Shown one piece after another: positions 11,465 through 22,235 of a stretch of DNA of 64,000 nt. The notes under the pieces are model-generated. The model was given only the letters and a program-made list of their open reading frames with translations, was not told where the DNA came from and did not search any database. This DNA comes from Cephalotrichum gorgonifer (Eukaryota; Ascomycota; Sordariomycetes; Microascales; Microascaceae): NCBI GenBank assembly GCA_900312665.1, contig ONZQ02000012.1:190540-254539 (forward strand), given 5' to 3'. Each line of letters begins with the position of its first letter. Positions within the stretch are counted from its first letter, which is position 1. A program made the position numbers and the translations under genes.

Positions 11465-11949
11465 TTAATCCATCCGTACGAGTGCTCCTCTGCAGTAGCG
11501 TCCTGAGAAAACAAAAATCCGTTATCCACATCGGGCAATATCATGTCCAAATCGAGAGAGCCGAGGTGCTGACCCCGTCGGTCCGCTGCCGCCCTCCCAA
11601 CGGCTTGGCCGCGCTAGATCCTACCTCCCATAGTGAATCTCACGCTTGCCCATATAGCCTATATTACTTTGTAATATACTCGTAAGTGAGTCGCAGCGCT
11701 AGCGCGGCCGGTACTCATCAGCCGGGTCCCCACCCACCGTCGCGCTGCGGTGAGTGAGCCTCACATCGCAAACGGTCCCCCCCCTCTTCTCCACGCCTCG
11801 CGGATCTCGCGAGATGCAGCATGGCGGGCGTCTTGGTATGCCACCCTCCCACACCCGGGGAGCTAACGCTTGCGTCCCCGCAGCACTAGCAAGCGCCACC
11901 TCGACTGTCACGGTACCGCTGCTCAGTCTGACGTGTGCCTCTGCCAGCC

Positions 11950-11987
11950 CCATCGCGGACAGGCGGCCCCATCGCGGACAGGCGGCC
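11950..11987. repeat. Perfect 19-bp tandem duplication (2 copies)
   Basis: The 19-mer CCATCGCGGACAGGCGGCC occurs twice in direct succession at 11950-11968 and 11969-11987 with no mismatch. It is a recent-looking small duplication in noncoding DNA with no visible function. Confidence 0.9.
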
Positions 11988-12043
11988 AGCCCATGGATAG
12001 GAATATTACCCGAGGGCGTGGGGCAATGAAAGAAGGAGGGCAA

Positions 12044-12061
12044 GAGGAGCTCGAGCTCCTC
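12044..12061. repeat. Perfect 18-bp palindrome
   Basis: GAGGAGCTCGAGCTCCTC equals its own reverse complement. It could be a dimeric protein-binding site or chance; nothing nearby decides. Confidence 0.5.
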
Positions 12062-13585
12062 GCTGGAAGGAACAGGCGAGGTATGAGCACTTGTCGCCAG
12101 CCATTGCTCGAGAATCGGTCGCTCTCCGGCCCCCCACACCGCCACCGAGCTTGCCCCTTATAAAAAAGCTCAAGCTCTACCCATAGCTACCCAGTAGCTT
12201 GAAGCTAGCCTCTCCGCCCCCCACCTCCGGTCGAGAAGCTCAGAGGATTGCGTGATAAAGCGTCTCTCTCGTTGGAGCTACCGCGGCAAACCTCTGGCAC
12301 GAGATGAAAATCAAGCTTATATCTGTATCACGGGAAGGGAAGAGGGGCAATCTACGGTGGAGCTAGTATACCTACCACCATACACAGGACCTAATACTCG
12401 TCCAGTGGATCATTTGTGAACGATTAGCAACATTCGCGCTTCAGGCCGTCCGCGTGAAGTGTGGGAGGGGCGGTGATCGATCGTCATGAAGAATCGGCCA
12501 GACGGAGCTAACCTAAACTTGACAGAAAGGGTGTGTGTTATTATTATTATTGCAGGGTTTAATTTGCTTGTCCGTACCAGTACTCGTACCTAGCACACGT
12601 GCTCGTTCGACTGAGCGAAGGGTATTCTGCGGAGTACTTTGTCAACGGTGGGGCGGGTGATGCTGTAAACGGCAGAGATTGCTCATGGAGAGTAGCACCG
12701 AGTATCCGTCGTTGACTCCTCTGCCACGGGGATGGATGACCTGCGCTGCTCCACGAGTCTTGCGGAGCGTCGCCGGGGGGATCGGCGCCGCGCTCCTGAG
12801 GGTGGCACCACGTGCTCGCGGTTTCGGTTCGGCGAACGACGGAACAATCTCTCGTCCATGTCCATACGTAGTCCTCGCAAGGCAACCCATGGCGATATTT
12901 CTGTGTTTAGTCAAGGCGCTTTTTCTTTTCTTTTCTTTTTCACCTCATGTACCGGTCTTGGCTTGTCAGGAGTCCCTCCCCAGCCTTCTCTCCCGCTCTC
13001 CCATCTGCCAAAAGGCGTGGTCAAGGGTCCTGGAGTGGGGCGGATGACGCTCGCTTGAAGCTCGTTCGTTCCCTTATAACCGAACTTGGCCTCGGTGGGG
13101 CCGGCCGCCTGGCCTGCGCCAGTGCTAGTGCTAGTGCCAGTCAGCGCCCCTCTCTTATCAAGCTTGTGTGTCCAGGGGAGTGCCTCCTTGTTGGTAACAC
13201 CGTTGCATCCTCCCATACGCTAACATGGCGCTTGATTTCGCCTCGCCTGCCAGCTACGACGCTGGCCCAGTAATACTTATAAGTATGGATCAAGTCCTGG
13301 TCAAGGGGGTCCTCCTGGGCCGGGCTAAATCAAACCTGTGTGGAGCGCGAGGAGCGGGATAAAAAAAATACCCCGTCGGTTACTCGTCCTCGTACTCCGT
13401 ATCTTAGGATACGAAGCTCAGTAGTGCGGTGAAAGGATGTCAGGACACCTAGCGTAGCGTCATGTAAGCGCAAAAGATGGAGTCGATGGATCGGGTAAGA
13501 TGATAATACCGATACCAGTAAGCAGCGGCATAGCGGGAGCGGGACGGTGCCAGAGCGGGAGACGGCGGCAAGCCAGTGGGAGCTT

Positions 13586-13603
13586 AAAAAAAAAAAAAAA
13601 AAA
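13586..13603. repeat. Homopolymer (A)18
   Basis: Eighteen consecutive A on the plus strand. There is no adjacent coding remnant or target-site duplication to suggest a retroposon tail. Confidence 0.9.
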
Positions 13604-14517
13604 GCACGAATTCTCTTTGCTTTTTCTGAACCCCTATTTTCCTCATCCAAGTGGCGAGTCAGCCGGGCCCTCATCGTACATCAAAACCTGCACCTCGTAA
13701 TTGTCCGGAACTCGACAAAGGAGCAAATCAGTCTGCTTGGGCCGGTGGAGTAATGCATACCTGTCTCGCGGAGCTTTGGATCGGCACTAGATTGGACCAG
13801 CCGGCTGGGAAAACGGCTTTTTTTTTTTGCCCTTGTCCTTTTGGTCCCAGAATCCACGGTATCAAATACCCACGACCCAGTTCATCGGCCACTTGTTGCA
13901 TAACGAGCATGCAGCCCAGCAAAGTCTCCCTGGTATTCGGGATTCCCACAATCAGACTCTGACCTTTCAATTCCCCACTACCGAAGCCATGCCTACTTCC
14001 CCTCCGAGCTGCGTCTGGTATTACTAAAGGGGAATAGAGGGGTTACATGCGTATGCGGGTGGGGTTGGTAAGGGATTTCCAGGAACTAAACTTGTAATAC
14101 GGAGCAGGACTTCCATCTGCGCTCGCAAGAATATCTTCCCCTGAGGACTTGCCTAGGCAGAGCAATATTTTCCTCAACTGTCATATATGACAGGCAGTTG
14201 TGATGCTAACCGGGCTTGGGCATAAGTCGGACTTGTACCTATACCCGTACTTGCACTTATCCGAGTAACCGAGAGCCGGGCGAGTGCCACCACCACGGAC
14301 CCAACTTCGTATCTCACTTCATAGCTGGTACGAAGGAGGTCATAGCGACGGCATATGATGGAGGCGGGGCAAGTTTGTGCTAATGCTTGCGCAGAAACGC
14401 TTATAGGAAGAACAATGGGTTTCGCACAATTCAACCCCACATCCAGATCCTCATAGATTAGCAGGTTCGGCAGTCGCAGCGGCACTGGCACTGCGAAAAT
14501 GCTTTTGGTGACTTTGT

Positions 14518-14533
14518 ATACTTGCGCAAGTAT
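14518..14533. repeat. Perfect 16-bp palindrome containing ACTTGC/GCAAGT
   Basis: ATACTTGCGCAAGTAT is a perfect inverted repeat. Its half-site ATACTTG resembles the dispersed TACTTGTAC word of the region. Confidence 0.5.
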
Positions 14534-14943
14534 CCTTATAACAGGGATACGAATGGGGTGGCGTGGTGGGAAACGAGAGATTGGGTCGAAGGATGTGATC
14601 GCCAGGCTTGCGGTCCCGGGGAACCACGCCGTGGGTTTCCGGGACCAGGCCCACCTGGTAACGGAACCCTGCCCGGACCCCTGTCGGACTAGGGCGGACA
14701 CAAGGACGGGCTCATACTTGTACTGGCATACCTGCACAAGTCATGTGAAAGCAGCCAGTTCGAGCACGCTGGTTCCTTGGCGGCATTAATATATTACCTG
14801 CCGTAATACTAGTTGGGGCAGCGCAGCGAAGACAGGGCAGGGGTGGGGGGCGGAGTTTCAGAGCGACTGTGACGGACAGCTACGTCGTACGCATGCTCTG
14901 TGATGTGTGATAATCGCCAGGGTGTGATATTGCGCCTGCAGCC

Positions 14944-15465
14944 ATGAACAGAGATAACCCAAGCGTGACAGGCTCCGATGACGGACACACTCAGGTAGAC
15001 GCGAAGAAGGGATTCAAAGCTCGACGTGCAACGCGCGTGAGGGTCTGGAGCCCCACCCCGAGTGACGAGCGCTCATCGGGTGGTGTGGGACACCGCCTGG
15101 GTTCTACTAAAGCCAAGGGGGGGATAACCATAGGCTCCTGGCGAAAGGTAGAAAGCATGCAACCCGAGGGAAGCGGCCTGCGGACGCCCGTCGTCCAACC
15201 TACTTGGATGGACAAGTCGGAAGAGAGCCCGCCGCCGCATGGGAATGGAGACGTCTCTCTGAGACCTCCCCGAATTAGAAGTGGTTCGCCAAAGTCCAGC
15301 TCCGGGGGAGGTTACGTTGCAGGCGAAGTGTTAAGCTGCAAATTTTTTGTGTCATATGGGGGAATAAGAAAGGAAAGCAAGGAGAAAAAATGGCTGAAGG
15401 GGCGGTCAGGCTGGTGGAGCCGCGATGAGATGACCCTGGCGTTTCCTGGCGCCAGGGGAAGATGA
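14944..15465 (+). CDS. Doubtful hypothetical ORF (173 codons)
   Basis: An ATG at 14944 in a fair context (GCCATGAAC) opens 173 codons. The predicted product is basic and Ser/Gly/Arg-rich, without a signal peptide, membrane segment or motif I know. No splice sites or neighbouring exons extend it. It is the longest ATG-started plus-strand frame in the first half of the gene-poor stretch except for one overlapping pair near 9 kb. It may simply be chance in GC-rich DNA; expression data would be needed to accept it. Confidence 0.12.
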   Translation: MNRDNPSVTGSDDGHTQVDAKKGFKARRATRVRVWSPTPSDERSSGGVGHRLGSTKAKGGITIGSWRKVESMQPEGSGLRTPVVQPTWMDKSEESPPPHGNGDVSLRPPRIRSGSPKSSSGGGYVAGEVLSCKFFVSYGGIRKESKEKKWLKGRSGWWSRDEMTLAFPGARGR

Positions 15466-18400
15466 CCACCGAGACTCCCTTTTCCCCTGCGAGATGCAGC
15501 AAGCTACCGGCAGCGCGAAGGATGCCAGACCAGATGCAGGCACAGACTGGATAAGCAGATATCCGTGATACGCCGTGTGGGGTGGGAGTGGGCGCAAACG
15601 ACAATGCTCCACTCTTCGGCCACGGAAATCCCACGCTTGCAAGACTCGTGGAGGTTAAACACTTTGGGTCCCCGAAGCGGCCCACTGGCCTCTGATTTCT
15701 CGGCCCCGAAGGAGCGCTAGCCTCGCCCTTTGCCTGAGACATGGGCATGGCCACGCTCAAACCGGCCTGCGCTTAAATTCATTTTTGCACCGCCCGGTGA
15801 TCACTCCTAAAGGATTCAACGGAGGCGGGAGGTCGGCCAAGGTGCTAGGGGTGACGAGGCAGAATCGTGTCGTCTCGCTGCCGTATGAGACAGAAGATAT
15901 TCATTGCCTGCTGGCTTGCTCGAACTCGTCGCCGTTGACGCGCTAAGTCTTGGCATGAAGCGAGGATTTCCGTCCCACAGGTAAGATATCGATTTATGCC
16001 GTGAGATGTGCATGCAAGGCACATATCTGTATGTTTGCTTACTTGTGCTGTGATAGTGATGGTGTCGCAGAGAATAAATTGCGAGGCCCACTTCGATGTA
16101 TTGCCGCGCCTCCAAAAGCGCCACTACTGGCAAAGAATCCCACAAGGAAACCAAGGCGGGATCATACGCTAGAATCACACATGGGTGATGAGCTTCTGGA
16201 GGGCGTGGCTTGGGCGTGGCGTTGGCATGGGCATGAGCATGAGCGTGGGGGATGTGACTGTCCGAGGTCGGATTGTGACGAGCTGCTGGACAGCGACAAG
16301 TACGTACTCCGTCCTAGCCGTACGAATATGATGTGGCGTGCAAGTCTTCGATAGTTTCTTCATTGTCCATCCCAAATAGGCGAAGATGGCCGTTCAGCCA
16401 AATCGTGGACAGGAAGTGGCGGTTTCATCTCGGGTATGGTTGTCTCATCGAGAATCGTGAGAGTAAAAAAAGCCCGGCGCGGCTGTGGAGCCGCGCGGAA
16501 GGCCCAGCTGAGCCCACGGACTTCCGAACTCGCTTTGGTTGTCAAGACACGGTCAGTAAGTCGCCTTGGGACACCTCACCTAATAATCCGGCTCGCTCGC
16601 GCTCGTCCGAGAACATGCACTTGAACGAGTACTCGTGGTGTCCATCGTCCTTATCGAGGAAAGAGCCAGGTCATGTGGAGTGTGGATAAGACTCAGGGTC
16701 CACTTGCCTTACAATATCACACTGGACCACGAGTACAATGTTGATGGTATGGGGTTCTCGTCCAGCTACTCGCACCCCTGCACGAGCTGGATATCCCAAC
16801 CCGGGCAGCGGACCCGAGTTGCGGATCGACGCGGGCGTGGCTCATCATCTTCGGCTCACATCCGGTGGGGAGGGAAGAATTATCCCATTAGCCAAATAAG
16901 TGGTCAGGAGGAACGGCGGCGGGGGTGCGGACAAACTTGGTGCGGCTCGCAGCTATTGGGCGCGTTTTGTGATGTGATGGCGGCTGCGAGGTGACCACCA
17001 TGGAAGGAACGACGGGACGGGGGGAAGTGGTCCGGCCGTTGCTAGTACAACCGCCTAAGTACATGCAATAGATCCAGGATCGAGGTATTCTTTGGCGCTA
17101 GATTTTCGTGCGAGAATCGGCCGCAATATCGGGGCCTTGGGGTAATTCGTAGCTATTATTTACTCAAAGGTACAGGCTCCGGTTTTCGTATACTAGTCGT
17201 CGGTCCCGAATGGCTTCCCCGCCGCCTGTCTTATCGCCGGTCGTTGACATTTCGGGATCGCACTGGCCTCCAGCTGGCCTCCTGTTACTAAGAGTACGTA
17301 CTACACAACACTTGGACAAGAAATACTACAAAGTCCGGTACTTCGTACATGCAGGTGCCGCCGCTGCCGGACGCAGCGGCACTCTGCTGCAGTCAGCAAT
17401 TGGTGACAGGCGGCACCCCACACGAACCACACCCTCCATCTCGCCCGCACACGCAATATTGAAGAAATGGGGTCCGCCCGGCTCGGTTCCTGCCCACTCA
17501 CATCTTGCGGCCTTGCCTTCTGTGGACAGGGGTCCGGGTGTCCCGCGCCAAAAATACGACATGAGGCACACCCCACCCACCAAGACAAAGCCTAAGAGCC
17601 CCCCCCTCTTTCGACGCGAGGACGCAGTGGCGGAAGTGGAAGGGAGGACCCTGCTCTCGACATGAAGATCCAGGGCCAGGAAAGGAAGTCTGACACAGCA
17701 AATCAGAAAAATAGCGTGAGAAATGGGTCCTGCTTCGTCACACATTCACTCAGCGAGCTAACAATCAGGACACACTTACAAGCGACTAATATGGATCCAC
17801 TCCGACCATCCGGGTGCCTTCCATTCGATCGCCAGTCGGGGGATTCGCCTTTGCATCGCATACACATACTACTCATACGGAGAGTGCGGTACTCCGTGAT
17901 CGTGGTGTGTATTCTAAGCAAATTACGAGGCCGAGCAGTACGTACAATCACGCACACCCGGCCCCAACCTCCAAACCCACTGTACGGTGGGAAAAAAAAA
18001 TTCTCTTGCCGCAGCAATCGCACGAATCGCTTTTCGCACCCAGACATCCTGGTATCTAATTCGACTTTGGTTCGGCAGGCTTCAACGACGTAACATCGCG
18101 CCGTGTTCGGATTGGGAAGGTTGGTACGGACTCCGTGTGGCATCCTTTCGCACGGAGACAAACCCGTTACGAGGATTACTCGTACTCGTCGCTGGGAATA
18201 ATCGTTACACTTCGGATCCGCTTACTCAGATATAACCTAATATTATGTTATCGAGACCGAACTTCGTTGCGCACTCGTACGTGTACTTTGACTTGTAGAG
18301 CCCGCTCAACGGAGGAAGGGAAGCCGACGCCTCTGCTCAATTAGCCCAGTGGCGAGTAACTAAGTCCTCTTCCAATCCTGAGATCCTCCAGGAGCTTCGC

Positions 18401-18576
18401 CTCTCATCCCAACCCCACTCGTGCCAGTAAGTATGAGCAGAGCTCTGGTGCTCTCCTGCAGCATACCTGCAGCTCGTTCTGCTGCACGTCTGCGTTTCTC
18501 AACTACAAATATAAACTAGTACGGAGTAGCGTAGGAGCATTTTTCTCCGTCCGGACGAGCGTGATGTTTGAGGCGA

Positions 18577-18736
18577 CTACCTCTCCAAGCTGTACCTTGG
18601 AGCGGTTCAACTTCCATATATGGAAAGAGGCAGGATTGACTTTGAACCGTTGGAAACTGCCTCCCCAAGGCTTCATCCTGGAGCGGCCCAACTTCCGTAT
18701 GTGGACAGAAGCAGGATTGACTTTGAACCGTCGGAA
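18577..18736. repeat. Diverged tandem duplication, two copies of about 80 bp
   Basis: Copy 1 spans 18577-18656 and copy 2 18657-18736. Both contain AGGCAGGATTGACTTTGAAC (copy 2 with AGCAGG) preceded by CTTCCRTATRTGG. Most differences are C/T or G/A transitions, with the T/A states concentrated in copy 1 (for example GGTTCAA versus GGCCCAA, CATATATGG versus CGTATGTGG). On the minus strand the same stretch is open and encodes a repeated peptide, RFKVNPAS, but no gene can be supported. Confidence 0.75.
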
Positions 18737-21700
18737 TATTGACTTTTCATCCACGGCTCGAGTGAAAACCGACGATATACTCTCCCAGCCATTATTGAAG
18801 CCAACTGGTGGCAACCTAAGACCCCTAGTCGATACGTCACCAGCCAAACTCTGACGCCTCGCTCCTGAGACCGAGTGTTCTAGAGCCATCCTTAAGCGAG
18901 AGAACTCTCCACGTGAGACCTTCCCCCAGAGGCCAAAGTCCCAATGACAGTTCGGCTAGGCCACGCCAGGCGGCGGACACGCCCGAGCGAAACGAAACTT
19001 TCTGGCGGCGCTAGAGTGTTAGCCTCCTGTCAGTTTCTAGCGAATTTATCAAAGCACATTGGTATTATAGGTGGTACTCCGTACGAAACAAAACGTCCCA
19101 TCAGTTGATTCTGCGAAGCACATGTGTGTCGAATCCGGTCTTTGCGGCATGAATGATGTGCCGGATCGATCCTGCTACCGAAGACGCTGGAACATCACAC
19201 ACGACCCTCTTCCCCTCCCCCCCTACATTGTATAAGTGGTCAGAGCGCCGACGCTTGCACAAGATTGGTGCCGCATGGACATCCTGTTCTATTTTTCTCT
19301 CTCAAGCATACAAGTATTGTAGCCCGGTACCAGGGAATGATGGGTCGGAGCGGGAAGTAATCCATCCTAGACAGGCGAACTCAAGGGATGGCAGCCGCTT
19401 TTTTTTTCTTTCTTTTTCCTCTCTTCCTTTTTTTTTGGTTCTCGTTCTCGAATCTGCACTACCCTGATGACTTGCCTTCGAGAAGGTTGGGTTAATACTT
19501 GTGATACAAGTCAATGGCGGCAACGCTTTCGCTTATCTGGATAGGCGGCCCTGTCAATAACTTCGCCCTGTTTCCTTGTTTATAGAATTAGTGGTCGATA
19601 AGTATCAATACTTCTCCCGAATAAGTAGAAGTAATACAAGGATGAGTACAAGTACAGATAGTGTTCAGGGCCCCCCGCGTTCTCACATATCGCATGGGCG
19701 GACTCGATAGCCTCTAGGTCGATCAGGGGTGCTGGACTCGGTCAGTGGTATATGTACGAGTACTCCATAGTGTCTTCATAATATAGGTGTAACTATTATA
19801 TGACACATTCCTAGTATTATATGGGGTATAGACATTTTGCCACATGCAATTCCTGGTTGCGAGAGGGGCAATAACCGACGACCCGCGATGCAATATTTGT
19901 ACTTGTATCCATAACAGTGCAAGCTCCGAGGCCCGCTCGTATTCCCTTTTATCCTGCGAAAATCAGTCCTGTTATCGTCTCTCACAATGCAAATCATGAG
20001 AGTGTAATTTATGCCTTGTTATGATGGCATAAGGGAAAGGCGGGGCAGAAGCTTGAATTGTCGAAAGAACAGGGACAAGCCTCTCTGAAGAAATGGCAGG
20101 GTCCTTCAACAAGGACTAGTAACTTGTACAAAATAATCCAAGTGTGGTTGTACTATGAGTATACTCATGTCGGGGTGGGGTCCATGCCCCGTTGCAGGGG
20201 CTCGGGGCGCTGTTCTGAGGTGCGTACTTGTACTACCTTTCGTATGTGGTATGTCGCACAAGTACCCATACTCGCGAACCTCTCACCATCATGGACAGGA
20301 CATGCTATCTGGGGAAGGAGTGCCCCCACCCACGTCTCCGTTGTAGCGATAATGAGCACTAGTTGCATATCCCGTCCGCCAACATCCGGCCATTGAAGCT
20401 CGGGTTAGAGCATGAGCCCCGATAGACTCACCTCACGAACTTCTACGTGGGAGTGATGCAAGCTATTATCGTACATCCGTGGTTGTGCGCCGTGGCAAGA
20501 AAGCAATGACAGTGGACATGGCGCCGGAGGGGACTTCCTCGGTCTTAAATCTCTGAAGACTGTGTAGTAATAAAGAAAAAAGAGAATGATACCCAACCAG
20601 AAGGCGGTTAAACACATAACGACTTGGCAGAAAGCGAGGCATGTCTCTTGATTCGAGTCATGTCCGCCCGCGCTCATAGCTTTCCTCCACCGCTTACTGG
20701 TGCTTTATCGCCCGTTCTCTATCTGCATATGTCAGGGGTAAAGGAGTATTGGGTAGGAAGTGAGGATGACGCGGAGGAGGTGAAGGGATGGAGAAATCAA
20801 ATCGCAGGGAGTAGAATGTCGTTTTCTCCTCGTCGACCTCCTTGCTTCATGCCACCCTCGTGCGACGCGGGCGTCTCGCCGTTTTCACAAAGCCTTCAGC
20901 CTCCCACGTTTCCAATACCGTTGCGACAGGTGTACATGTAACTAATCTAAAATTGCAAGTCAATTCTCCGAGGTGCATGTGCTGGTAAGACATTGTCTCA
21001 GTCGCGAGAGATAGAGGGAGCGTGTCCGTGTTTTTTTGCTTCATTTCTCACGAGTGCCAAGGGGATCGTCGAATATTTCCCTCTCTCTCTCTCTCAACAA
21101 GCCTCTTCAGTAGCTCGACGAAATACCCAATAAAATACAAGTACGAGTTGATAGATCCTCATTCTCGTCATTGTTCTCCCTCCATCCTCGCCGTGCTTTT
21201 CTATTAATACTCGTCCGCTTGTCCAGGGCGCATCGTCTAATATTAGATCTGGGTGGCTGTGGTACGGGTGATCCTCTGGCGATGACGCCTCCATCCAGGT
21301 TGATGCGGGTATGCAACTATCCATTCCTTCCCAGATCTCCAGATACACGTGCTTGTATAATACTTGTGTACTTGTAAAGCATGGGGTGGGTGTACCTCCT
21401 TGTTTTGACGCTAGTGTCCACTACTACTGACAGGGGGGTTCCTGACATCGGGGGGCGCGGCGGGGGGGAAGAGGGAGGAGGGGGGGTAGGCAAAGTACCG
21501 ACATGGGGTCCTTGATTTCACCCCACCCCTGTCCATCCCTGACGGAGAAGCTCCAGAGCAACCCAGCAACCCCCTTGACAGTAACTCCACACCCCCGGTT
21601 CGTCGCCCCTGCTCGATATCCTCGAGACGGAGGATAGGTACGTACTCGTACTTCATACCCTTCCCATTTGATGTCGACCACCAAGATGGAGACTAGACCC

Positions 21701-22235
21701 CACCCCTCCTCCACTGCTGGTTCTCCCCCCGGTCAATTGGAAGGGTTTTGCTAATTGAACGGGGAACGAGAGCAACACTGGTCCTCGTCCTTGGGTCCTG
21801 GTGCCATGACATATCCCACCACCTGCCCCCCATCTTTTTTCCAAACTCTCCGCTCTCCCATGCACAACTCCCTTCGTCTAAACATTTAACACTACATCCG
21901 TCCCTGTTCATAACTCCTCCAAATCTTGTTCCTGTCCTCGCATCACGGCCGAGTCGACAAGATCTTCGCTTACGACCCGAGGAACACCGACGAGTGTCTC
22001 CTATCGAACGAACAGCTGGGCCTCGTCACGTCCCGGTCCCGTCGTACGAGCTCCCGGAAAAGACGAGACATCTATTACCTCGAATACATTCCAAATCGGC
22101 TTGCCACTTATTTCGGGGGCTTCGAGCAACAGACAGTAGAGCACCTGGGAATAGCCCACCCACCCAGGCCGCCGTTCCACCCGCCCATTGCGGACAACTG
22201 CGTCCCATGTTTTGCCACACGGAGTCGGAACAGCA

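Larger units (their letters stand above)
6458..22235. other. Gene-poor region of about 15.8 kb
   Basis: Apart from one weak 173-codon frame at 14944, I find no convincing gene on either strand. Open frames are short, overlap in several frames, and lack recognisable motifs or intron signals. Base composition is mixed, not the strongly AT-rich pattern of heavily RIP-mutated transposons, and I see no reverse transcriptase, transposase or long terminal repeat. It carries many copies of TACTCGTAC/TACTTGTAC-like words, a (C)20 run at 7181-7200, a (G)17 run at 11448-11464, an (A)18 run at 13586-13603 and short duplications listed separately. The last few hundred bases (from about 21.7 kb) are probably the promoter and leader of the Cdc25 gene. 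Confidence 0.5.
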
